A program made the translations under genes and the position numbers. Below are positions 33,687 through 44,607 of a stretch of 64,000 nucleotides of DNA, piece after piece (positions within the stretch are counted from its first letter, which is position 1; each line of letters opens with the position of its first letter). The DNA comes from Gonapodya prolifera JEL478 (Eukaryota; Monoblepharomycota; Monoblepharidomycetes; Monoblepharidales; Gonapodyaceae). The stretch spans positions 372,001-436,000 of the forward strand of contig KQ965732.1 of NCBI GenBank assembly GCA_001574975.1. Reading direction: 5' to 3'. The notes under the pieces are model-generated. The model saw only the letters and a list, made by a program, of their open reading frames with translations, did no database searches and had not been told where the DNA came from.

Positions 33687-36600
33687 AGCGCACCCGCTCA
33701 AACGTGGAGGTACCGGATCCGGAATCGTCCATTCCTCGCTCCAAGCGGCCACGCCTATCAGATGAGGAAGGGGATGATGATGGGTCCAAAACTGACCAGC
33801 CCAATTCACAACCACCGAGCGCCGAGGTGGAGACACTAGCTGATGACGGATCCTCCCGAGAAACCCACCTTGATACCGAGCAATCTTCACCTCGAAAGCC
33901 CCCTCTCACGCTGCATCTTACTCTTAACGCGACAAAGCATGAAAAAGACGTGAAGATGGAGCAATCAGTGCAGGAAACGGCGGACGTGAGTGAACAATGT
34001 AGGCAACTGCTGAATGCAGTAAAGGAATACAAAGACGCAGAGTGAGGATCCGGAGCAGTTGGAGAGAACGTCACGTTGTTCACAACATCATCCAATAAAA
34101 TCTAGCGGCAGGCAGGTTTGCCACATTTTCAAAGATCTTCCGGACAAGCGACAATACCGCGACTATTATGAAATCATCGCAGAACCTTTAGCCATCAAAA
34201 CTATACAGGTTCGACATGCTAATTTCTGCTATTTCCCTGGCTCATATGAATTCCAAATCAATCCGTCAGCGCAAAGTCACGGAAGGTCGCTACGGTACTC
34301 TTGATGAACTGAAGGCTGACATGGATCTCATGTTCAAGAATGCGAAGCAGTATAATGCGCCAAAGTCACAGGTGTTCCAGGACGCGGTGACTCTGCAGGT
34401 ATGTGTTTATTCCTGTTTCCTACAAAACCGAAGGAACCGTGCCAGTGTTGTTGAGCTATCCTCTCCAAACTCGCTTCTGATGTCTTTCACCAGAATGTTT
34501 TCCGCAAGGAACTCGGTGCCATAAAAGGCCGACCCATTTCGACCCGCCGCTCTGCTGCTCGAGATGGATCTGTATCTGCATCTTCTCTCGCCGCACCATT
34601 AACCCCTGATCCCGAACTTGATGACATTGAACCCGACCCTGAACTCAAAGACAAGTGCAGAAGGTTGCTTGCCGCGATGAAGGACGTGAAAGATGCGGAG
34701 TAAGTGTATATCAGACAACTGGTGAATTGTGATTGAAGGAGATGATCCACACTTCATATTTCATTGTTTCAATGAAGTGGAAACAATCTCACATCAATAT
34801 TCCGGGAATTGCCCAGCAAGCAGTTGTATCCTGACTACTATGACAAGATTGAGAGGCCCATGGCGATCAGAATAATGCAGGTAAGCGAAAAATTTCGATT
34901 GTTCGTTCAGGGAGATTGAAACCACCAAATATTTGACGCTAATTGTTTGTGGATCTTCAAAGCGCAAAATATCAGATGAAAAATATTCAAATTTGGAAGA
35001 GTTCCGTGACGACGTGGAGTTGATGTTCAAGAATGCAAAAACCTACAACCATCCAAAGTCTCAGGTGTACTTGAATGCTGTGATCCTACTGGTGAGGTCT
35101 ATATGGAACATTGCATGGTGCCGCATGGTAACCTTTCATGAAAATGTGTTTAGAAACGTTTCCGGGAGGAGTTCGCGGCAGTCGCGAGTGGTGAGGCGAC
35201 AGCATCATCTCGAAGACCTGGAAACGAGTCTGGTGAAGCATCGGACATATTTGGGGCTGCTGACATCCGAGAACAGTGCCAGACTTTGATTCAGGGGATC
35301 GAGGAGTACAAAGATGGCAAGTGAGTGCTTGAACGTAAACTGCAAACGAAGGCGTGGTTCGTGACTCTTCCTTTCCACGCTTGTAGCGGAAGAATCTTGG
35401 CTGCTGTGTTTCTTGAGCTTCCAAGTCGAATCGACTACCCAGACTACTACGTCATCATCAACGAACCCATTTCGCTATATGAAATAAAAGTGAGTCCTCA
35501 GCTCCATCGAAGATCCAGCGACACACCATTAAAATAGATGAATACCCTCTTATTCTAGCGAAATATCGAATCAGGACTTTACCACACCTTGGAGTTGTTG
35601 AAAAAGGATGTTGATCTAATGTTCCGCAACGCAAAGACATATAACGCCGCGAAATCACAAATTTATGAAGATGCGAATCAACTCCAGGTTCGTACTATGT
35701 TGAGATTGCCTGTCCCTCTGTAGTGCTTGCAAACACCGCATATCCTCCAGAAATTTTTCCGCGACGAGTTTACCGCCGTAAAACACAGTCTTGAAACGCT
35801 ATCAGCCACTGCTCGGGGTGACCGTCTTGATTCGCAAAGTTTGCCTTCCCTGTCGGTCTCAGTGTCCCGTAAGAGCAAGGACAGGTCCCGGGTGATGTCT
35901 GAAGACAGAAAAGATGATCAGGATGAGTATGTGCCAGCCGTTACAAAGATCAAAGTCAAAAAGAAGTTTGAGCGTACGTTTTTCGTCAGACTCATATGAT
36001 TTGAGATCTCATACGTTTATTCTCACGTTGCAGCTCAAATGCTTCTTGATGCCATCCAACGAGATGACGATAAATCTCTTCGAAAGCTCATGTCTGACTA
36101 CAATGTGGATCCAAACGCACTACATCCCGTTGTTCTGTTTGAAGGCAATTTTACCTGGTCACCACTTCATGCGGCAGCATTCTACGGTGCAGAACAGTGC
36201 ACTCAGATGCTCTTGGATATGGGTGCGAACGTGGAACTTGCGGACACTTGGTATGGTAGTCGACCGCTAGGTTGGGCAGCCTTTGGGGGACATGTAGAAA
36301 TCGCAAGGATACTGGTCACGGAGTTTGGCGCGGACAGAAGTGCTGTGAACGCAAGTGGCCAAAGAGCTATCGACATTGTGAGTTGAATTTAACAACCATG
36401 AACGACGGGTTAAGGTTCATTCCCCATACCACATTGCAGGCCCCAGATCCAGCCAATCCCCGGTGGATCGGTGTACTTACCACCGAAGAACCGAGCAGAG
36501 CCAAGTCACGCTCGCGAGCGCCGGCGGTCGTAGATGTAACGGATGATGAAACGGAATCGGAGAACGACGAAATTGTGAAGCCTCGACTAAAAATCACGGT

Positions 36601-37582
36601 GCGAAAGTCAAAGGAAGAAGAGGAGGACAAGGCAGATGCCAAAGGGAGGCGGAAAGACATCATGGTGAAGGATGATGACGAATATATTTCTGTGGACGAC
36701 GAAGTCCCAGTTGTCCCAGTTGGAGAGGAGGAAGGTGCGTTGCGAGTCGAAGCGGAATGGTTAATTTCTTGTTCTGAGTGTTGCGCTGCCGTGTAACTTC
36801 AGGTGCAACAAGTGCCTCGAAGCCGCGAACAAAGAGTGGGAAGCGAAAGCCCCTCTGGCCAGTCTCGGGGACTTTGCCGGGTGGTGGCCCCAATGGTAAT
36901 TCTGGTGGTATACCCGGTGTCCCTGGCAAAGTAGACAAACGTGAGTTCCCCAAGTGATGTAACCATCTGATTTAGCAATTAATTTACTCCTCCTCCAGCG
37001 GTGAATCCAGTATTCTACGAGCGTGCCAGTACCGCTCATATCTTATCATTCATTGTGATGACTCCGAGCGCTATGAGTAATCCTCGTGCGTCCGGTTTCT
37101 GTTTCGAACAAGCCATCCCATCTCCAGAATCTGCCACGGGGACTGCCGTGTCGGTTCCTGTCGACGTAGATAGACTTTCGATCATGGTTTACTTCCAGGA
37201 CGTCGCTCCGGCACCTGCGAGGATATTCGGTCCAGGCGGATCCATCAAGACGTCGAGCACCGAGGTGTTCCCCACCGTGCGTCGCTACCTCGTTGTTCGA
37301 TGGAACGGTTCTATTTTGGACCTTCAGCCGTTTTTTGGTGAACGTGAGGATGGTGGATCTGGGTTCATTGCGAGACCAAAGATGCGAAACGGACTCAACA
37401 CTCTCGAAATTTTCGCCCGGGAGCGGCGGAAGCGAGAACGCGAAGATGAACAGAAGAAGGGCAAGGAGAGGGAGAGGGAAAGGGAGGAAGACGAAGACGG
37501 TGCGCCCAAGCGAAGAGGACGCAAACCAAAAGAGGACGACGTTTACGAGCACTCTTTCAGATATTTTGTAACAAGGAGCTAG
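33683..37582 (+). CDS. Triple-bromodomain plus ankyrin chromatin-remodelling subunit (RSC-like)
   Basis: Bromodomains read acetyl-lysine, and multi-bromodomain proteins of this kind (Rsc1/2/4, polybromo) belong to RSC/PBAF remodellers. Three complete units are seen after an acidic N-terminus. Each has 'PD.R.YRDYYEII'-type and 'LMF.NAK.YN..KSQV' blocks: 'LMFKNAKQYNAPKSQVF', 'LMFKNAKTYNHPKSQVY' and 'LMFRNAKTYNAAKSQIY', each with the acetyl-lysine Asn. Introns cut each unit at matching places. Then follow ankyrin repeats ('WSPLHAAAFYGAEQCTQML', 'LGWAAFGGHVEIARILV'), an acidic linker, a C-terminal beta-rich domain ('VNPVFYERASTAHILSF', 'PTVRRYLVVRWNGSI') and a basic Lys/Arg/Glu tail. No BAH domain was seen. 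A short uORF overlaps the start. Confidence 0.85.
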
Positions 37583-37611
37583 CTCGAAACGATTATTTGA
37601 TATTTACATGA

Positions 37612-40585
37612 TCAAGGTGGTACTTTGTGCTCTCCTCTTTTCCACATCCATTTTGCCGACTCGAAGTTTGCGAACTCGGAAAGCACTTTTTTGTAAGTAC
37701 TGGATCCCATCGGATCAAGCCCCCTGTTTTCGCACTCCGTGTTCACTTCTTGCTTCTTTACCCCTGGGGCCTTTCGGAACAGCGCCAGGACGGCGTCCCG
37801 ATAGGCCCCCAAGCTTGTTGACAATTTGGAGTGCTCTGAAGTCGCCAGCACGTACGTCGAGTGTATAACCTCCGTGAAGGGCGCCAGTAGCACAGTAAGG
37901 TGCTCCACGCTCGGCGGGGTCGGTGTGATCTTGTTATGCTGAAGCTCTTCGCAAGTTCAATTTCGGGTTCGTCATGAAAAAGAGAGGTGACCACGAAACC
38001 GGGACCACATACTTGGTTCCTTGGCTCCCCTCCATGCAACGCAACTTCTCAAAAATCGTAGCGTGCACGGGCCGTAGACCATGAGCACCTGCTTGCAAAG
38101 GTGCGCAATCTGGTCGTCTTTGGTCGCGCCCTGTACATGGAAGTCTCGGGGGTCGGCGAAGGGCGAGCCGTCAAAGGCCAAAATGTCTTAATGGGGCGGG
38201 GTGGTTAGGGTTCGAATCAATTTCTCGTTCAGTCCATTGCCAGCTCCACAAAAGACCATCAACTCACCATCCGCGTTCACATTTACATCGGCATTAATGA
38301 CCACCGTCGTGATTGGTTCTGCCTTCATCCCCACCTGGCGCTTAGCGCCTGGCTCGACCTTGGTCTTGGACTTGGCCTTTGCATCGCTGACGCGCAGGAG
38401 CAGGTCTTGTCTCGATCTGGTAACGGACCGTGCGGTCGTGAAAACCGCATGGGTGAGCGCCGGTTTCACCGCACAACGGCCTCTATCTCGATACTCACGC
38501 CTCAATCTCCTCGTCCAAGATCCTCTCCAGGTCCGCCGCCTCCTCGGGCCACTCCGCGAACCCGTCATCATCGGGGTAACGCAACTCCCACTGTCCCGGG
38601 GTGTCTCCCTCTCCTGGCACATATACCGCAATCTCGCCAAGCATTCCTCGAGCCTCTGCGGCACCGATGGCGGTCTGGTCGCAAAGCTCTGCACGGTGCA
38701 CCACCGGACTTTCGCGGAAAAAGCCAAGGAGGATGTTGCGGGCGTGCATCGGTCGGCCCGAGTACAGCACGGGCGATTTGAGGACCAGCAGGCCACGCAC
38801 AATGTGGCAGAGCGGTTTGAGGTGAGGGAGCGCTTGCGTCGCCGTGATGTGCGGGGTGGGGTGCGAAGGCGGTGGTACCAGGTGCGAGAGTAGCCGGGAG
38901 AGAGGAAGGATGTGCGCTGTAGAAATTGGAGGTCGCGTGGGTTCGGGGTAGGGTTTGTACGGAAACGGCAAGGAAGTGGAGCGGCACCAACGAACGAATG
39001 AGCAAAGAACGTTGAACGACATGCTGTGAACCGCGTGCCCACCATTAGTCATCACAACTCTGATCTGGATCCCCACATCGGCTCCAGCCACGTCGGCCAG
39101 CGCCATGCCCCTGAACACGCGCAGCTCCGCGTTCTTGGGTCGGTCGCGCACGACGGGGCTCAGGTCGTCGAGGTAGGACGTGGGTGACACGGGGGCAGCG
39201 GAGGGCGCCAGAGGGGGGTGGATTAGGTGCGTGAGGAGGGTGGAGAGCTGGTGTGGGTGTGATACGGGTATGGAGGCAGTGGATTGAGTTGACGGAATAT
39301 GACACGAAGACAAAAACAAAGGTCCGGAGAATTTGAGCCCAAAGCAATACACGAGCCTCACGATCCGCACTAAGCACAAGTATACTGGCCGGCACAAAGA
39401 GCGCAACGAACCGTTGCTATGAGCGCTCCTCTGCACTGCAATCCCCTTCCCCACCCCACAAGCACAAGAGGGCGAACGCCAACCCCACAAACACCCTGCG
39501 CAACCCACCTCGGCCCCTTCGACCTCGAGCGGCACCCACTCCTCCTCTCTGGCCTTCCTGCTGGCCGCATTCCGTGCCATCTCTCTTGCCATGGCGGCCT
39601 TATCGACCTCGCCGGCCTTCTTCGGGGCGGGCCCCGCGCCGAGTACGTGGGGGTTCGAGGGTGCGGGTGCGTCGGCGGACGGGGGGATGAGGTGGGCCAG
39701 GGAAGGGCGGAGTTGGAGGAGGGTCGAGATGGGGTGCAGGTGGAGGGCACCTGTGGGTTGGTGGAGGAGTGGGGGAGTTACGTTTGTGAAAAGCGTGAGT
39801 TGCGAGGGGTTTTTTTCCAAACGCGGCAGCAGGTCCTTCAAACGGCCTTCCTGCGAATTGTCCCGCCGTACTTCTTCCGTCCACCCCCGCCTCCTCTCGA
39901 ATTCGTCCGAGTATGTTGAGAGAGTTGCTTGTTCCCCCAGCCGAGTAGCCATCCCTGCGAATTGTCCCGCTCCTAACCTCCCCCGCCCCCTGATCCGGTC
40001 TTCTAATGGGTTGCTTAAATCCCTTCCTTCGACTTGAATCGTTTCGTCTGAGAAGTAGTTGTCCCTCATCTCAGTCGCCCGAGGTGACCATTGCTTCTCT
40101 CTCCCGCCAAACCCGCTTACCCCGTTCCCAAACGCATCCCCGCTGCCACTTTGAATCTCACCTTCTGAGAAAGCGCCTACGCAGTAGTTTGCGACAGATG
40201 GCACCAGCGAGCTGACGAGCGTCTGCTTCTCGAGGACCTTCTTGGTACCGAAATCGGGCTGCACATCGTCATCATGCCCCCCCGCACTTTTTGCGCCCTT
40301 TGTCGCGATTGTTGCCATCATTGCCCCCCTGTCCTGGTCGTAGTGCGAGTCACCCGTGTCGAGCGGGACATGCAGCTCCAGCTGTTTCGACTTTGGCTTG
40401 AGCTTGCCCGAGAGAGGGTGCGTCTGGGTTGTCTCCGGGGCGTGGCCGAGCGGGAACTGCAACAGGTGGATTGCGTCGCCCAGGTCGCGGGACAGGAACA
40501 CTGGGTACTCTGCAAGCACTGCGTCGTCCGAGTCGACCGAGGATGCGTCAGAGTCCGACACGTCCATGGATTCGTCTGCGTCCAT
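37612..40585 (-). CDS. RPC37: RNA polymerase III subunit Rpc5 (Rpc37/POLR3E), long form
   Basis: Rpc5 pairs with Rpc53 (Rpc4) in the TFIIF-like module of RNA polymerase III used for initiation, termination and reinitiation. The N-terminus is acidic (ATG 40583-40585) and then shows the family mark 'LAEYPVFLSRDLGDAIHLLQ'. Later 'KQLELHVPLDTGDSHYDQD' fits the dimerisation module. The 3' half has winged-helix-like blocks: 'LKPLCHIVRGLLVLKSPVLY', 'ARNILLGFFRESPVVHRAEL', and a last exon 'GVKKQEVNTECENRGL' with 'KWMWKRGEHKVPP'. These C-terminal extensions occur in animal POLR3E and are missing from the short yeast Rpc37. Its stop is 29 bp from that of the convergent bromodomain gene. Confidence 0.85.
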
Positions 40586-42750
40586 GGTGCGGAGATCGGT
40601 GCGCAGGGGACGAGAAAGAGCGAGGGGTATGACTTTTCGCTGTGCCCGTGGTCAGGTGACCAAAGTCATTATGCCCAGCAACAGTCTGCAATTTCACGTG
40701 GACTTTATTAACCGAGTCAAATTATTCGCGTACATTCGAAGAATAAGCGTGAAGTCACTGCAGCTTATTCATTCCCTCATGTCAATTCATTGCAAAGCCA
40801 TACCGCTCTCACCCTGTACAACACGCCGACAAGAGAAGTAAACACCTTGCTCAACCTCCGCGCCACCACCGAAATTATGCTCATGGCGGTGCGGCACCTT
40901 CGGGTGCACCTGATGATGTGTAACGAAAGTGCCGCCTGATGATGTGTGACGAAAGTGCCGCCCGTTGTTGCAAACCCTGAGGCACCACCCCAAGGTATCA
41001 TACAGCTTATCGAAATGCGGTGAGTACTCGAGTCCTGGACGCGCGGGCCCTATCAATCGTCGCGCCTGTATTCTGCTACGTATCTTGCGTCGTCTGGCGG
41101 GGAATGGTCTGCCTGTTGCGACGGAATCACGTCCGGCGTTTTTAACGGCGTTGTGTATGAGTCCCTCAAAGAGTTCGTTTGTGGATCTCGAGCTGTCGCA
41201 GAACCGTCCGTAGACATTGATGCATTGTTTTGGTATCATCCTGGGGCCTTGGAGGAATACATCCTTACATGTTGACTCAGGCGGAGTACCTGGGAGAAGC
41301 CACTTGGAATCACCTAACGGATGTTGATGCGCTATTTCGGTGCCGTCTCGGGGTGTCTTGTTGGATTTTTTCGAGTGGTTCTCGTCGCAAACAAACTCGC
41401 ATCGCTCCCCCATTTCCTCGCCCCCAACCCTCCTTTCCACCTAGAACTATCGGAGCGCTCTTTCTGGTTTTCCTCTTATCGGTTTTGGCTTACTCTATCG
41501 GCTTCTTTACAAGAACGACAGTTTGAGTTCCTTGAAAAATGTACCGGCAACGTATCAAAAACACACGCTCCATTCGGCAATTGTATTCGTCCAAGAATCT
41601 ATTTTGACCAGGGTGTCTCGGACAAAGGCTAAAAAGTACATAGAATCATCGAGAAGTGTGTTTACGAGACTTGCATCACTAACCATTTTTTCTGATTTGC
41701 CTTGACGCGCTCCGCATAGCTCTTTCACACATGTTGTCGCAGAAGGGACATGAACTAAGGCGAGATGCAATGGAAAATGTAGACTCGACTCGCCGCATTC
41801 AATTGAATATTCCGCGTTTCTAGTCACGATTAATTTCAACGTTGTAACCAAAAGTGTAAAAGACCCAGATATTTCCCTGCTGATTGTTTGGAGCGCCGAG
41901 TCCCGAGATGACCGTTTAACCTGCTACTGTGCTACATTTATGTATCTGCGCACACTGATTCAACGTTTACCAGATGAGGAAGTGCATGGTCCGCGTGTTT
42001 CGAATACCGACAAAGTATGCAAAAGAAGATCACGACGGGACGCACGTTGCACGTTTCTGATGTTCATGGCGACTCGTGTAAGAGGAACGCAAGCGTCCTG
42101 GCCCCGGAGATCTTCTGCAAACCTTTTCGGCGTTTCAAACATCGAATTGTAGTAACGATGTGGCAACTGGCACGATGTTGGTTCGATTCAATCACCAACG
42201 TCGTGGAACTGGCGTGTTTCAAAATCAGAAAACCAGGCAAAAGACAATCACGACGGGGACAGCCCAGCCCAGGGTTCTTGTGCCTAGTGTTTGTTGATCG
42301 AAGGAAACAGTCGGTCCGTCCTGCGATATTTCCATCTCATGCTCTCATAGCCATCTCCATCCTTGCAAATGATACCTCCAAGTGAGGGCTGTCAGTCTCC
42401 ATATCATCCAATTGAATTGTGTGGTGGTGTTTGGCTCGGTCGCCACACTTTCGGCTGAATATGGAGAGCGCGCGTTGGGGTACTCGCCTCCGGGGCTCTG
42501 AGCTCTGCGCAATAGGCACTTGGCGGGCAGGTCAGACGCTGACAGAGGACACCCGAATGTCAGGTGGTGCCCGTGGAGACGAAAGGTACGGAATCGCGGG
42601 GGTGAGTGAGCTTCTTCCAGCTTTTTCGACGCAACGAATTGTAGAAAGCTCTTGTTTCTTTCAATGTTGACCAAAAGACCAAAGGCGAAGACGGGGTTGA
42701 CTGATCGGCCACAGCAGGACACTTCCGCCCACACACGTTCTCACACAGCG
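40586..42750. other. Gene-poor 2.2-kb region
   Basis: No confident gene was found. A 217-codon minus frame (40787-41440) and an open plus frame at about 41030-41276 ('GVFNGVVYESLKEFVCGS', stop TGA) overlap each other, and neither resembles a known family. The segment 41990-42290 holds a diverged direct repeat around the word 'ATCACGACGGG'. It may be a decayed gene or element. Confidence 0.4.
40911..40962. repeat. 26-bp tandem duplication
   Basis: Two adjacent 26-nt units, 40911-40936 and 40937-40962, differ at one base and share 'CGAAAGTGCCGCC'. It lies in the gene-poor region 3' of nothing recognisable and upstream of Rpc5. Confidence 0.85.
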
Positions 42751-44297
42751 ATGACGCTGACGACGCACACGCACGCGCACGGGCAGCACAGACACACAGC
42801 GCCCAGCGACAGTCCCGCTGGAGTCTCGCACGCGCACTCCGAGTCGGCGAGAGACGTGCTCAACTCCCTCGCGCATCCCCTGCTGCAGGAGAGACTCGAC
42901 GCGGTGCAGCTACGACTCTACAGAAAGACGGAGCACAAGCCACTTGGTGCGTGCGGTGCTGATCCCGCGACTCTCTCGCTACTCCCACTCTTCTTACCGA
43001 ACTACTCCCGCTTGTTCGCATCGATCCCTCACTCGCATGCTCATCCTCCCATCACTCTCGCTAGGAAAATCATCCTCAAACACAGAGGGACTCCCGGACA
43101 AGGACTACACCTACGGCCTCGAAACTGCAAAAAGTACGTCATCCCCTCGCACCTTTGCCCGAGGCGGATTATCAAGCGCGGAGCGCATATTCCCGCCGGT
43201 GGCGAATGATCATACGTGGAGCGTGTAGTAGTCAGAGTGCGGAGCGGAATACTCTTCGCGGAACGAGATACGCTGCGCGAAGCGCGTTTGATCCAGCGCA
43301 GAATGCATCTTATCGCCGCACAGAGGAGGGGAATACTCTTTCTAGAGCGTTTACATTGTGATAGCACTGACACCTTGCCCGACACTTCCACTCAGACGAC
43401 GCCCCCGTCCGCTCCCTCTTCAACTACTGCACGCCCGACCCTCCCCACTTACGCCGCTTATACGTCGTATCCCACCACGCCTACGAGCCCGGTGAGCACC
43501 AGCACTACCCCTACGACGTCCCCCCCTCGTCTCAACCGTCGGGTGGGCGCGTGATTCATCAGGAGAATGGAAAGGGCGTCAAGGACGCCATGCATTGGCC
43601 GCTCGAGAGTAGGATTGTCGATTTGAGGTACCAGACGTACCAGGAGAAACATAGTAAGGTGGTCGGGACGGCCAATGCGAGTCATAAAGTTGTGGAGAAG
43701 CTGGGCCCGGAGCATGCGTTTGGTGAGTCATTTGCGAGGGGAAAGAGCGTGGCGAGCAGTGCGAGGACTCCGAGGCCAAGCGCAATAGCACTGACCGAGG
43801 CTGTCGAGCGAAGCGAGACGTCCACCGGGGGGAATGATTCAATACGGAGCAAGTCAGAGGCCTAAGTGCGATAGCGCTGATGGGGGCCGTCACCAAGACT
43901 TGGGTGCGAAAGCACTGACCGAGGCTGTCGAACGGAGCGAGACGTCTGCCGGAGGCGAATGATCCAATACGGAGCATGTATCGAGGCCACGTTCCGATTT
44001 TCCTTTCAATTCCTTCTTCCATTGTTTTTCTTCAGTTTTAATATTATTTCTGTCACCACGGTTTCTTCCCACCTCCCCCTTGAACACTCCGCACCCACAG
44101 GAATCCGGCACCCCAAAGAGCCGCCGTTCTCCCTCGCGCACCCCTCGCCCGAGCCCGCCCCTGCACCGCCCACATCCCCGCGCCCGTCGGCGCACGCGAA
44201 GTGCCTCGCGACGCCCGACGACCTCCCCGCCGGCCGGCCAAGCCACCAGAGGGAGGGCGCGATGGGGAGTGGGAGGATGCGGAAGAAGTTTTTGTAG
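42751..44297 (+). CDS. EFHB-like flagellar microtubule protein lacking the EF-hand tail
   Basis: Four exons join in phase: 42751-42947, 43065-43133, 43396-43722 and 44101-44297. Exon 1 starts 'MTLTTHTHAHGQHRHT' (His-rich) and ends 'LYRKTEHKPLG'. Exon 2 gives 'LPDKDYTYGLETAK'. Exon 3 gives 'DAPVRSLFNYCTPD', 'LYVVSHHAYEPGEHQHYPY' and 'MHWPLESRIVDLRYQ'. The exon 3/4 join recreates 'PEHAFGIRHPKE'. These phrases match repeated blocks of EFHB/CFAP21 (GLP...TFG, YVVSHNDY, DHTFGI), a microtubule inner protein of axonemal doublets. The C-terminal EF-hands of EFHB are absent: after 'GIRHPKE' comes a Pro-rich 'PEPAPAPPTSPRPS' tail. It implies a flagellated life stage. Introns 2 and 3 are long and carry the GC-rich repeat. 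Confidence 0.62.
43175..43365 (+). repeat. GC-rich intronic repeat, copy C (EFHB-like intron 2)
   Basis: Lies inside intron 43134-43395. Shared words in the same order and sense as copy B include 'CGCCGGTGGCGAATGATC', 'GCGGAGCGGAATACTC' and 'AGAGCGTTTACATTG', followed by a 'GTGATAGCACTGAC' junction. Confidence 0.75.
43770..43985 (+). repeat. GC-rich intronic repeat, copy D (EFHB-like intron 3)
   Basis: Lies inside intron 43723-44100. Two units of about 105 nt each begin 'GCACTGACCGAGGCTGTCGA' and continue with 'GACGTC', 'GAATGAT' and 'CAATACGGAGCA' blocks. They are oriented with the host gene and match copy B. Confidence 0.8.
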
Positions 44298-44607
44298 ATG
44301 TGACTGGGGTTGCATGTGGATGTTATGGAGGAGTTAATGGAGCGTTTCAGGATGGGGGTAGGAGAGTCGTGGGTTGTACATTTCGGCGGAGTTTACATGT
44401 GTGGGAAAATTTCATGCAAACGTCGTCATACATTGAGACCATTCGCTACACATCATTTCCGCCTCCGCTACATATTCACACCACCGAGACACGTCCAATC
44501 ACGTCCTACATCATTTCCCGAAGTCACGTCGCCGTCCGTTTCATTCCCTCCAAACCGCACCTTCCCTCCACTTCCAATTCCGAATTCCTCGCCCCTCCGT
44601 CCTCTTC
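44298..44607. other. Convergent 3' intergenic region
   Basis: About 310 bp between the EFHB-like stop and the coronin stop. It should hold both 3' UTRs. Nothing else was recognised. Confidence 0.5.

Noticed and set aside
38200-38216. GGTTAGGGTTCGAATC, resembling a telomere repeat and a tRNA T-loop box
   Set aside because: A single TTAGGG copy inside the Rpc5 gene. There is no A-box or clover-leaf around the GTTCGAATC word, so neither a telomere nor a tRNA.
40787-41440. 217-codon minus-strand frame in the gene-poor region
   Set aside because: Composition is unbiased, it spans the 26-bp tandem duplication, and no family resemblance was seen. Kept only as part of the gap note.
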